Assembly (NCBI RefSeq): GCF_000328765.2
Contig: NC_019954.2
Location: 2,214,516 to 2,278,515 of the forward strand
Reading direction: 5' to 3'
Length of the DNA: 64,000 nucleotides
From: Tepidanaerobacter acetatoxydans Re1
GTDB lineage: Bacteria > Bacillota > Thermosediminibacteria > Thermosediminibacterales > Tepidanaerobacteraceae
The notes beneath the pieces are model-generated. The model made no database searches. It saw only the letters and a program-made list of their open reading frames with translations, and was not told where the DNA came from. Positions within the stretch are counted from its first letter, which is position 1, and every line of letters begins with the position of its first letter. Made by a program: the position numbers and the translations under genes. Below are positions 55,000 to 62,993 of this stretch, in pieces.

Positions 55000-56160
55000 A
55001 TGAAAGTTACAATTTTAGCTCATACACCTGAACCGGAAAAAACCGTGGCGGCTGCAGCACGTCTTTGTTATTCCAAAATCAGTGCAACGCAAATAATGGA
55101 AAATTTCAGCCAGGAAAAAGCCACATCATTTATTAAAAAACTTATGGATATGGGGCATATGTCTCCTATGGAACATGTGAGTTTCACTTTTGCCATAGAC
55201 GGGGTAAGCCGCACTCTATTGGCTCAGATTACGCGGCATCGCATCGCATCTTATTCAGTTCAAAGCCTAAGATACAATAATCCTTTTGATGAAGAGATAT
55301 CACTGGAAGTTTCCGATGATGATTCTACATCTGAGAATGTAAGTTACCTGGAAGGACTCTTACTGGCTACTAAATTATCAGGTCAGAAAGTCAATGTTAA
55401 TCCATCTCTTATAGAAAAAAATCATATAAAGGGCCAAACACCGGAAAATATTATTGATTTGCATAAGCCATCATATATTCGCGGGATTTTTGACGGAGCA
55501 GGGATGTTATCTGAAAGTCCGGATAATCCGGGATTTTCTATTGCTTTTCCTCTAGAACTTGAATCTATACTTAGGGATACTCATTTTAATATTATTTCGA
55601 GTGATACAAAATTATTAATAAAAAACGAATCTGCTTTAAATTTTGTAAGATATATCTATGGAAATCTGGATTTTGCCGTCTCTCTTTACAGCGAGGACAA
55701 ACTCCTTGGTTTTTGCAATAAAAACGCACAGCTTAATGAGGAAATCCTGTCAATTATGCAGAATTTTATTGATCAGAAGTACTATGCTATGGCTCCAGAA
55801 AGTATCTCGAAAAGTACAAAAGCATTGCTTACATATATCAAAGGCCTTGATGCCTGCAAAAAACACTATATTGACTTGATTAGGGCCGGTATCGACCAGG
55901 AAGATGCAAGGTACATACTGCCCCTTGGCACTCAGACAAGGTTAGTTATGACAATGAATGTAAGAAGCTTGTATAATTTCTTTAACTTGCGCTGTTGTGA
56001 GCGCGCTCAAACAGAAATTCGGCAATTGGCAAATTTAATGCTGGCTGAGGTTAAAAAAATTGCTCCAAGCCTTTTTGAAAAGGCTGGAGCTCCATGTGAA
56101 AAATTGGGATACTGCCCTGAAGGTGATTTTGGCTGCGGCAAGTATCCGCCATCAAAATAG
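55000..56160 (+). CDS. thyX: flavin-dependent thymidylate synthase with large LAGLIDADG-like insert
   Basis: ThyX makes dTMP from dUMP using FAD and methylenetetrahydrofolate. This one has 386 residues where ~220-250 is usual. Residues 1-92 hold the N-terminal half and the ThyX motif RHR-x7-S (R79-S89, in RHRIASYSVQSLRY). Residues ~93-259 are an insert with SYIRGIFDGAGMLSES (~158-173) and NFVRYIYGNLDF (~215-226), resembling a degenerate LAGLIDADG homing-endonuclease domain. From ~260 the ThyX fold resumes: YYAMAPESI, QEDARYILPLGTQTRL, MNVRSLYNFFNLRCCERAQTE. A Cys-rich tail ends it. No intein splice residues are seen. ATG with AAGGAGG upstream. Confidence 0.88.
   Translation: MKVTILAHTPEPEKTVAAAARLCYSKISATQIMENFSQEKATSFIKKLMDMGHMSPMEHVSFTFAIDGVSRTLLAQITRHRIASYSVQSLRYNNPFDEEISLEVSDDDSTSENVSYLEGLLLATKLSGQKVNVNPSLIEKNHIKGQTPENIIDLHKPSYIRGIFDGAGMLSESPDNPGFSIAFPLELESILRDTHFNIISSDTKLLIKNESALNFVRYIYGNLDFAVSLYSEDKLLGFCNKNAQLNEEILSIMQNFIDQKYYAMAPESISKSTKALLTYIKGLDACKKHYIDLIRAGIDQEDARYILPLGTQTRLVMTMNVRSLYNFFNLRCCERAQTEIRQLANLMLAEVKKIAPSLFEKAGAPCEKLGYCPEGDFGCGKYPPSK
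56062..56090 (-). terminator. terminator of cysE-cysS-mrnC located inside thyX (antisense)
   Basis: GCTCCA-GCCTTTT pairs with AAAAGGC-TGGAGC, and on the minus strand AATTTTTTTAACC follows. It lies ~90 bases after the mrnC stop, inside the thyX coding strand's complement, where codons for KIAPSLFEKAGAP form the stem. Confidence 0.7.
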
Positions 56161-56176
56161 GGTTAAGATATTCAAA

Positions 56177-56575
56177 CTATTGCAGGTCTTTATTATATGC
56201 CAACAGCAAGATTTCATTTAAACGCCGGTTTTGTCCGGTAAGGTAAAGATACCCCAGCAGTGCCTCAAAAGCAGTGCTGTAATGATATTCCATAATATCG
56301 GCATGTTTTGGAATCGTATTAACCTTGGCATTTCTAGCATTTCTTACGATATCTCTTTCTTCTGAGGTAAGTTTTGGTTCCAGTGCCTTCAAGATAGCAG
56401 CTTGTGCAGAGGCCTTCACATAGCCCACAGCTTCCTTGTGAAGGTCTCTTACTTTTTTGCCGCTTCCAACCAGCATTGTCCTAATAAATAAGTCAAACAC
56501 CGAATCTCCTACAAAGGCCAAAGCCAATGCCGATAGCGAATTTGCATCTAATTTGCCGTCAATATTATCTGAAAT
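56177..56575 (-). CDS. mrnC: mini-ribonuclease III, probable ATT start
   Basis: The ~132-residue RNase III-like protein matures 23S rRNA and lacks a dsRNA-binding domain. LSALALAFVGDSVFDLFIR near the N-terminus and YSTAFEALLGYLYLTG near the C-terminus carry the catalytic Asp and Glu. The strong site AAGGAGGG is followed six bases later by ATT (56575); no ATG, GTG or TTG lies near. The in-frame GTG at 56617 would sit within cysS and add 14 residues that include the ribosome site. It follows cysS by 19 bases. Confidence 0.85.
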   Translation of the reverse strand: MSDNIDGKLDANSLSALALAFVGDSVFDLFIRTMLVGSGKKVRDLHKEAVGYVKASAQAAILKALEPKLTSEERDIVRNARNAKVNTIPKHADIMEYHYSTAFEALLGYLYLTGQNRRLNEILLLAYNKDLQ

Positions 56576-56594
56576 AATTATCCCTCCTTGGTTT

Positions 56595-57995
56595 CTACAG
56601 CCGTTTCCAGCGAACACCCGCCGGTGTATCCTCTAAAATTATTCCTTGAGCTTTCAGATCATCGCGGATTTTATCAGCAAGTGCATAGTTTTTTTCCTTC
56701 CTGGCTTGCTCTCTTTCTATTATTTTTTGCTCAATTTCTTCATCTAATAAGGTCTTTTCCATAAATTTTCTAAAAAGCCCCAGCACACTTCCCAAAGTAA
56801 GTATTGCATCTTTTGTATCGACTATAAGTTTTTTAGGAGAATTCTCGTCAACAAACATGTTATATTCCCTTACTATGTTAAAGAGAGAGGCAATTGCATC
56901 GGCAGTGTTAAAATCATCATCCATTGCTTTTATAAATTCATTCTTATTAGTCTCAAGCTTGTTTAGATACTTCTCATCATCCTCTGCAAGATCTTTGTCC
57001 TGCGCTACGCTTTCAAGGTGTTCCATGCTGTATATGGCATTGTGCAGGCGTTCCAATGAGTTTTTAGCCTGCTCCATTAAATCCTGACTAAAATTAATAG
57101 GATTTCGATAGTGTGATGATAGCATGAAAAATCTCAAAACTTCGGGATCATAGGTTTTTAATATATCGCGAACCGTAAAAAAATTCCCGAGGGATTTAGA
57201 CATTTTTTGATTATTGATATTGAGATATCCAACGTGCATAAAAAATCGTGCGAAAGGCTTCCCGGTAGCAGCTTCACTTTGAGCAATCTCATTTTCATGA
57301 TGAGGAAAAATAAGGTCAGGACCGCCGCCGTGTATGTCAATGGTTTCTCCCAGATACTTCATAGCCATGACCGAACATTCAATATGCCATCCCGGACGCC
57401 CCTTTCCCCAAGGGCTGTCCCACGCTGGTTCTCCTGGCTTCTGCGCTTTCCACAATGCAAAATCTATCGGATCTTTTTTCTGTTCTCCGGGTTCAATTCG
57501 AGCACCAGCCTTCAATTCATCGATGTTCTGATGTGAAAGTTTTCCATAGTCTTTAAATCTGCTGGTTTTGTAGTAGACATCACCATTTACTTCATAGGCA
57601 TATCCCTTTTCTACCAAAATCTTTATTAAATCAATTATTTCATCAATATGCTCAGTTGCTCTAGGATGGACGTCCGCCCGCGTTATCCCTAGTGTATCAG
57701 CGTCGTGAAAATATTCTCCTATAAAGCGCTCTCCCAATTCTTTTACAGTTATACCTTCATCATTTGCCCTTTTTATCATTTTGTCATCAATATCAGTGAA
57801 GTTTTGGACAAATGTCACATCATAGCCGCGAAATTTTAAATAGTTTCTGACCATGTCAAATGTAATAAAAACTCGCGCATTACCAATGTGAAAAAAATCG
57901 TAGACCGTCGGACCGCATGTATACATTTTTACATGATTATCTTCTAATGGTACAAATTCTTCTTTTTTTCTTGTAAGTGTATTGTATATTAGCAT
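56595..57995 (-). CDS. cysS: cysteinyl-tRNA synthetase
   Basis: The 466-residue class I synthetase charges tRNA-Cys. The zinc-binding [17 protein letters not shown] includes the HIGH-type signature (HIGN), and KMSKSLGNF is the KMSKS loop (~267). ATG at 57995 has GGAGGGAA upstream; the extension to 58043 has none. It follows cysE by 145 bases under the Cys T-box. Confidence 0.97.
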   Translation of the reverse strand: MLIYNTLTRKKEEFVPLEDNHVKMYTCGPTVYDFFHIGNARVFITFDMVRNYLKFRGYDVTFVQNFTDIDDKMIKRANDEGITVKELGERFIGEYFHDADTLGITRADVHPRATEHIDEIIDLIKILVEKGYAYEVNGDVYYKTSRFKDYGKLSHQNIDELKAGARIEPGEQKKDPIDFALWKAQKPGEPAWDSPWGKGRPGWHIECSVMAMKYLGETIDIHGGGPDLIFPHHENEIAQSEAATGKPFARFFMHVGYLNINNQKMSKSLGNFFTVRDILKTYDPEVLRFFMLSSHYRNPINFSQDLMEQAKNSLERLHNAIYSMEHLESVAQDKDLAEDDEKYLNKLETNKNEFIKAMDDDFNTADAIASLFNIVREYNMFVDENSPKKLIVDTKDAILTLGSVLGLFRKFMEKTLLDEEIEQKIIEREQARKEKNYALADKIRDDLKAQGIILEDTPAGVRWKRL

Positions 57996-58140
57996 TTGAA
58001 TATTCCCTCCACATAAAATTTCTAAAGGGCGGTCTTTGAACACACCTGCACCTATTAGATTAGAACAATAAAGGTCTTTATTATAAAATGTAGTATTTGC
58101 CTGCCATATTCAGTTGCTACTTTGAAATATGAATATTGGT

Positions 58141-58815
58141 TTATCCTGTTTTTGAGTTAAGTTCCTTTTCTAAAAACGCAATCCTCATTTCTAAAGTTTC
58201 TATCTTTTTCTGCAAACTCCTCATCATGTCTGCTACCGGGTCCGGAAGAAGGTGATGATTTAAATCGACCTTGGTAAAATCTGTATCGGCAAAGTCTATA
58301 TTTTGGCGAACTACCGCTTTACCTGGTATTCCTACCACTGTAGAATTAGAAGGCACATCTTTTAATACAACAGCTCCGGCCCCGATCTTAGAATTATCGC
58401 CGATTTTTACAGGCCCCAGAACTTTTGCGCCCGATCCCACAACGATATTATTACCTAATGTTGGATGCCGTTTACCTTTGTCCTTACCGGTGCCGCCTAG
58501 GGTTACTCCCTGATACAGTGTCACGTTATCACCTATTTCGGTCGTTTCACCTATAACTACACCCATACCATGGTCTATGAAGAATCCTTTGCCTATTTTT
58601 GCGCCCGGATGAATTTCAATCCCCGTCAAAAAACGATTTATCTGTGAAATGAGCCTGGCTATTAGAATCAAATTATGCTTATAAAGGCTGTGAGCAATGC
58701 GATGCAGTAAAATTGCATGAAAGCCCGGATAGCACAATACAATCTCTACTACGCTTTTGGCAGCGGGATCCCGTTCAAAGACAACCCTTATGTCCTGTTT
58801 TATAGTATCTAACAT
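58141..58815 (-). CDS. cysE: serine O-acetyltransferase
   Basis: This 224-residue enzyme acetylates serine for cysteine synthesis. The N-terminal helical part ([19 protein letters not shown]) precedes a left-handed beta-helix (~65-170) with [21 protein letters not shown] and [16 protein letters not shown]. The C-terminal tail is a coiled-coil-like helix. ATG start with AGGAGG upstream. It is the first gene after the Cys T-box, so it is expected to respond to uncharged tRNA-Cys. Confidence 0.96.
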   Translation of the reverse strand: MLDTIKQDIRVVFERDPAAKSVVEIVLCYPGFHAILLHRIAHSLYKHNLILIARLISQINRFLTGIEIHPGAKIGKGFFIDHGMGVVIGETTEIGDNVTLYQGVTLGGTGKDKGKRHPTLGNNIVVGSGAKVLGPVKIGDNSKIGAGAVVLKDVPSNSTVVGIPGKAVVRQNIDFADTDFTKVDLNHHLLPDPVADMMRSLQKKIETLEMRIAFLEKELNSKTG

Positions 58816-58924
58816 TCTGCTTACCTCCTATTTTCGTTTTTTCATTTTTCTATGTGATTACAGATACTCTCCTGAATGGTTAAAGAGCGCTCCCTTCGAC
58901 GGAGCTATATCAATCTTGCAATAA

Positions 58925-59192
58925 ATACCAAAAAGTCCTTCGCCTCATCAGAGGCGAAGGACTCGCGGTTCCACTCTGTCTTATAACTTCAGCTTTAACG
59001 GCTACAGCCGCATAACCTCTACTTGATTCAAGGTATGAGCTCTGGGGTGCAATTTCGGTCTTGTCTTCCTTAAAACCGCTTTCAGCCGGTGACGGTTTCT
59101 CTCTGCAAGGGGTGTCAAGCCTACAAATCCCTTCAACGCTTCGCTATTTTTTATTTTGTTTATATACTATTAAATTTCTAGTCTAAAGTCAA
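58925..59192 (-). promoter_or_regulatory. Cys T-box leader with promoter and terminator, upstream of cysE
   Basis: On the minus strand, promoter TTGACT-17-TAGTAT (59164-59192) is followed by a stem-I region, a specifier bulge with TGC at 59049-59051 (Cys codon) and the T-box AGAGTGGAACCGCG (58964-58977). The terminator GTCCTTCGCCTC/GAGGCGAAGGAC with a U-run is at 58934-58963. Uncharged tRNA-Cys would stabilise the antiterminator and switch on cysE, cysS and mrnC. This fills the 58816-59199 gap. Confidence 0.93.
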
Positions 59193-59199
59193 GTATCTG

Positions 59200-59679
59200 C
59201 TAAAATTTATATTTTTCAATCATACATATAGCTTGTGCAGAAATGCCTTCACCTCGGCCTTCAAAACCTAATTCTTCCGTGGTGGTAGCCTTTATATTGA
59301 TTCTATCTATATCCACTTCAAGAGTATCCGCAATATTTTTGCACATATTATCAATATAAGGAGACAGTTTTGGTTTTTGAGCGCATATTACCGAATCGAT
59401 ATTGACAACTTGATACCCTGCATCGCTTAAAAGTTCTTTTACCTTTTTAAGCAATATCAGGCTGCTTATATCCTTATATATTGGATCATTATCGGGAAAG
59501 TGCTTGCCTATATCTCCCAAAGCCGCAGCTCCCAACAAGGCATCGTTTATGGCATGAACCAGCACATCTGCGTCCGAGTGCCCCAATAATCCCTTTTCAA
59601 ATGGAATTATCACACCGCCCAGCACAAGCTTCCTACCTGCTACAAGTTTATGGACATCAAAACCCAAGCCAATTCTCAT
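59200..59679 (-). CDS. ispF: 2-C-methyl-D-erythritol 2,4-cyclodiphosphate synthase
   Basis: The 159-residue trimeric MEP-pathway enzyme has [20 protein letters not shown] at the start with metal-binding Asp and His (DVH), [12 protein letters not shown] (~34) with the third ligand, and a [19 protein letters not shown] tail. ATG start with AGGAGG upstream. It starts three bases after the ispD stop, a typical ispDF pair. Confidence 0.97.
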   Translation of the reverse strand: MRIGLGFDVHKLVAGRKLVLGGVIIPFEKGLLGHSDADVLVHAINDALLGAAALGDIGKHFPDNDPIYKDISSLILLKKVKELLSDAGYQVVNIDSVICAQKPKLSPYIDNMCKNIADTLEVDIDRINIKATTTEELGFEGRGEGISAQAICMIEKYKF

Positions 59680-59682
59680 ACC

Positions 59683-60384
59683 TTACCTCCTGAAATCTCC
59701 AAATCCTAGAGCCACAAAGGCTTCGGCAAAAATTATATCTTCCGGCGTAGTAATTTTAATATTTTCATAAGCACCTTCGATAATTTTAACAGACAATCCC
59801 ATGCGTTCCACCAAGACCGTATCATCTGTCCCATAAAAGCCTTCGCTTATGGCCTTTTCATAAGCTGCCAGAATAAGGTCATACTTGAAAGTTTGCGGTG
59901 TTTGAATGGACCAAAGGGTTTTACGGTCAGGTGTGCTTTTTATTGTATTGCCGTCGCCGACAATTTTAATGGTATCTTTTACCGGCACAGCCACACCAAC
60001 TGCTTTATACTTTATTGCAGCAGTTATGCTTTTTTCTATGAGCTTTATCGGAACAAATGGTCTTACGCCGTCATGTATAACAACAATATCGGTTTGAGGA
60101 GAGAGTTCTCTCAAACCGTTATAAACAGAATCTTGGCGTTCTTTGCCGCCTTCAACTAGTTTTACTTTTTTAAATCCATATTTTCGGATTATTTCATTTC
60201 TGGTGTAATCCATATCATCTACACCTGTTACCAGCACAATCGAACTTATAACATCCATCTTTTCAAATTTATTTAAAGTATAGTAGAGTATCGGATGACC
60301 TTTTATTGTTAGAAATTGCTTACTAACACTGCTGTTCATACGTTTTCCATGGCCGCCCGCAGCTATTACAGCACTCACCTGCAT
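59683..60384 (-). CDS. ispD: 2-C-methyl-D-erythritol 4-phosphate cytidylyltransferase
   Basis: The ~233-residue enzyme couples CTP to methylerythritol phosphate in isoprenoid synthesis. VSAVIAAGGHGKRMNSSVSKQF is the CTP loop, IVVIHDGVRPFVP (~108) and WSIQTPQTFKYDLIL (~165) are family stretches. ATG at 60384 is seven bases after GAGGTG; an in-frame ATG at 60390 overlaps the site. It lies 16 bases after the PIN/TRAM gene. Confidence 0.97.
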   Translation of the reverse strand: MQVSAVIAAGGHGKRMNSSVSKQFLTIKGHPILYYTLNKFEKMDVISSIVLVTGVDDMDYTRNEIIRKYGFKKVKLVEGGKERQDSVYNGLRELSPQTDIVVIHDGVRPFVPIKLIEKSITAAIKYKAVGVAVPVKDTIKIVGDGNTIKSTPDRKTLWSIQTPQTFKYDLILAAYEKAISEGFYGTDDTVLVERMGLSVKIIEGAYENIKITTPEDIIFAEAFVALGFGDFRR

Positions 60385-60400
60385 AAACATTCACCTCAAG

Positions 60401-61489
60401 TTATAAGGATTTCGGCTTTGCAAATATCATCCTTCCGGCAGCGGTTTGGAGCACACTGGTAACTACCACTTCTATGGTATCCCCAATATATTTTTTCCCC
60501 CCGTCCACCACTATCATAGTTCCGTCATCAAGATAGGCCACACCTTGACCCATTTCTTTACCATCTTTAATAACCTGAACCATCATTTCCTCGCCGGGGA
60601 GTACCACTGGTTTCACAGCATTAGCAAGTTCATTGATATTGAGCACCTTTACCTTTTGAAATTCAGCCACTTTGTTCAGGTTGAAATCATTGGTAATGAT
60701 ACATCCTTCAAGAATCTGAGCAAGTTTCACCAACTTGCTGTCCACTTCGGCTATATCATCAAAATCCCCTTCATAAATCTCAACTTCTATATCAAGTTCC
60801 TTCTGTATCTTATTTAAAATATCCAAACCTCTTCTGCCTCGATTTCTCTTGAGGCCATCTGAAGAATCGGCGATATGTCTTAACTCTTCCAGCACAAATC
60901 CCGGAATAACTAAAGTCCCTTCAATAAAACCCGTTCGACAAATATCTGCTATACGACCGTCTATAATTACACTTGTATCTAATATTTTAGGTTTTACCAA
61001 ATTTATAACAGCCGGTTTTTTCTTCTTCTTTTGTAAAGTCCCTAGGGAAGATGAAATGATGTTCGAAAGTTCATCTTTTTTCTTGAGAGCAATACTCGCA
61101 CCCAAATAGGCCATTATAATGTTAAATATAATAGGGATATACCCACCTATCCAAGGTATGCCAAGAAACGCTCGTGTAAAAAGATTCGCAAGCAAAAGCC
61201 CCATTACAGTGCCTAAAAATCCATATAATATGTCCTGCATAGGCGTCGTTTGCAGTTTGTTTTCAATCCAATCTTTAGCCTTTATGCAGGTATTAATAAT
61301 ACGTGGACTTAAAAAATAAAAAATGATTCCAATAATAAGTGCACCTACAAGCTCAACAGCAAGAGTAGGAAGATAGTCCAAACGAAAAAAACCAAGATAG
61401 CTATTAAAATAAAGAATCAAGAACATAATCTGAAATCCAATAGCAAAACCAGCAATTGTAATAATAATTCGTGCGGCTTTATTCGCCAA
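60401..61489 (-). CDS. PIN/TRAM-domain membrane protein (YacL family)
   Basis: The 362-residue protein has four N-terminal membrane segments (~8-145) and a lysine-rich linker. A PIN-type nuclease domain follows (~170-285) with [15 protein letters not shown] and [11 protein letters not shown], and a C-terminal TRAM RNA-binding domain (~300-362) with [18 protein letters not shown]. Bacillus YacL has this layout; the role is unknown, but an RNA-related function is likely. TTG at 61489 has AGGAGG eight bases upstream, whereas a GTG at 61498 lies inside that site. It heads the ispDF genes. The usual upstream gene disA is not here. Confidence 0.9.
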   Translation of the reverse strand: MANKAARIIITIAGFAIGFQIMFLILYFNSYLGFFRLDYLPTLAVELVGALIIGIIFYFLSPRIINTCIKAKDWIENKLQTTPMQDILYGFLGTVMGLLLANLFTRAFLGIPWIGGYIPIIFNIIMAYLGASIALKKKDELSNIISSSLGTLQKKKKKPAVINLVKPKILDTSVIIDGRIADICRTGFIEGTLVIPGFVLEELRHIADSSDGLKRNRGRRGLDILNKIQKELDIEVEIYEGDFDDIAEVDSKLVKLAQILEGCIITNDFNLNKVAEFQKVKVLNINELANAVKPVVLPGEEMMVQVIKDGKEMGQGVAYLDDGTMIVVDGGKKYIGDTIEVVVTSVLQTAAGRMIFAKPKSL

Positions 61490-61679
61490 TAATGTCACCT
61501 CCTGTTTAAATTATAATCATTATAATGATTTTTATTTTACTTTCCAATAATTATATAATAAAAAAACAATTAAATCCACACCATCAAGTAAATTTATGGC
61601 AAAATAAAGGCTTCTGTCGAAGCGCAATTTCAAACATATATTAAATTATTCTAGTTTTATAATATACAAAAATAAAAAT

Positions 61680-61717
61680 GCGCTTCAAATGAATGCATTT
61701 TCAATCATTTGAAGCGC
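61680..61717 (-). terminator. terminator overlapping the end of carD
   Basis: GCGCTTCAAATGA pairs with TCATTTGAAGCGC, followed on the minus strand by ATTTTTATTTTTG. The left arm and the TGA stop of carD (61685-61687) lie inside the hairpin, so coding sequence and terminator share bases. Confidence 0.85.
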
Positions 61718-62161
61718 TTCATCTTCCTGTATGTTTTTACTTAGCACTATCTCGCTTACAAGTATATGTTTTGCATTTTCAAGCATCTTACGTTCGCCGG
61801 TCGAAAGTCCTTTTTCTTTATCTCTAAGTGATAAATTCCTGACTACCTCTGCTACTTGGAATATATTCCCGCTTCTTATTTTATCCATGTTCGCTCTGTA
61901 ACGGCGGTTCCAGTTGGAAGACATTTTGCTCTTTTCTCCGCGTAAAATGTTAAATACCTCACTTATCTCCTCATCCCCGACTACCTGTCGAACTCCTATA
62001 TCCTCTATGTTGTTTAAAGGTATCATAACTTTCATATCGCCTATGGGCATCCGCATAATATAATATTTTTGCTTTTCACCAAGTATCTCTTTTTCCTCTA
62101 TAGCTTCTATTACTCCTGCTCCATGCATTGGATAAACAACTTTATCTCCAATATTGAACAT
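61685..62161 (-). CDS. CarD-family transcription factor
   Basis: The 158-residue protein has an N-terminal RNA-polymerase-interacting Tudor-like domain: FNIGDKVVYPMHGAGVIEAIEE and YYIMRMPIGDMKVMIPL. Its C-terminal helical DNA-binding part contains NWNRRYRANMDKIRSGNIFQVA, as in CarD and CdnL. It binds RNA polymerase beta and stabilises open promoters. ATG at 62161 has GAGGAGG upstream; a 34-codon extension is not coding. Its last codons form one arm of its own terminator. Confidence 0.93.
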   Translation of the reverse strand: MFNIGDKVVYPMHGAGVIEAIEEKEILGEKQKYYIMRMPIGDMKVMIPLNNIEDIGVRQVVGDEEISEVFNILRGEKSKMSSNWNRRYRANMDKIRSGNIFQVAEVVRNLSLRDKEKGLSTGERKMLENAKHILVSEIVLSKNIQEDEALQMIENAFI

Positions 62162-62401
62162 CCATGCGTTCCTCCTCAAGATATATATAGTGATATAATA
62201 ACATATTTTGAGGATTTTGTCAATTGAAATTTTAATTATACTACAAGGCATCAAATGTGTCAATGCTATTTTAAATTTTTTCTTACTTCGCTAAATGCAA
62301 GTTAAAATAAAGCAGTAACTTCCACTCCCATCTCATTAAACAGCAGAAATTAGCTTTATAAATAAGGATTGCAATTAACAATATTTATATTTAGCTTTCA
62401 T

Positions 62402-62431
62402 TTGACAAACTATATAGCAGATGACTATAAT
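62402..62431 (+). promoter_or_regulatory. sigma-A promoter of the 62466-62861 gene
   Basis: TTGACA (62402-62407), 18 bp, TATAAT (62426-62431), with the start codon 35 bases further on. It is the only clear element in the 62162-62465 gap between the divergent genes. Confidence 0.85.
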
Positions 62432-62465
62432 AGAGTCAGACATACTATTACAAGGGGGAATCCAA

Positions 62466-62861
62466 GTGAAAGACCTTGGCTTGGAAAAATTTCAAGATAC
62501 TGTTGCCGGCTGTTTAGTAAGACACAAAAGTATTATAGATGTACTTACCAAGATTAACGAAACTTCTGCTAGGGTTAATCGTGCCGTATCTAAATCAGTA
62601 ACAAGCTGTGGTTGCATACAAATTAATGCAAAAAAACAGCAAGTCCCCGCCGAGATAAGTCTTTATGAATTGGTATCATATATGGATACTCATGTTCAAG
62701 GAAAACTTTGTGATGATTGTAAGGAAATAATAGAACAGGAAATAGGAAATCATCTTTTTTATCTCGCAGCACTTTGCAACATCTTAGGCCTTAACATGAA
62801 AGATATCATCTGCAACGAAAATGAAAAACTATCGACACTGGGAATATACAACCTGTCGTAA
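62466..62861 (+). CDS. small conserved clostridial protein (DUF1573-labelled type)
   Basis: The 131-residue protein contains LEKFQDTVAGCLVRHKSIIDVLTK, RAVSKSVTSCGCIQINAKKQ and QGKLCDDCKEIIEQEIG, with CxC and CxxC pairs that may bind a metal. Similar proteins are widespread in Clostridia next to radA/carD genes, but I know no function. GTG at 62466 with GGGGG upstream; the 15-codon extension to 62421 overlaps the promoter. It is divergent from carD and convergent with radA. Confidence 0.75.
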   Translation: MKDLGLEKFQDTVAGCLVRHKSIIDVLTKINETSARVNRAVSKSVTSCGCIQINAKKQQVPAEISLYELVSYMDTHVQGKLCDDCKEIIEQEIGNHLFYLAALCNILGLNMKDIICNENEKLSTLGIYNLS

Positions 62862-62969
62862 AAAGTGGCAAATACTATGTTTTGCGCTTTAAATGCAAGC
62901 AGCTGCCGCATCTCAAGTGTTATTGTGATTTCTAAACAATTTTTGGCTTTTCATACAAATAGGCAAAAA

Positions 62970-62988
62970 AGAGTGTTTAAGACACTCT
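62970..62988. terminator. bidirectional terminator between radA and the DUF1573-type gene
   Basis: AGAGTGT pairs with ACACTCT; poly-A on one side and poly-T on the other serve both converging genes. Confidence 0.75.
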
Positions 62989-62993
62989 CTTTT

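Noticed and set aside
55280-55780. Functional intein in ThyX
   Set aside because: No Cys/Ser at the insert start and no His-Asn before a Cys/Ser/Thr at its end; the insert is probably retained. Kept as an inserted domain instead.
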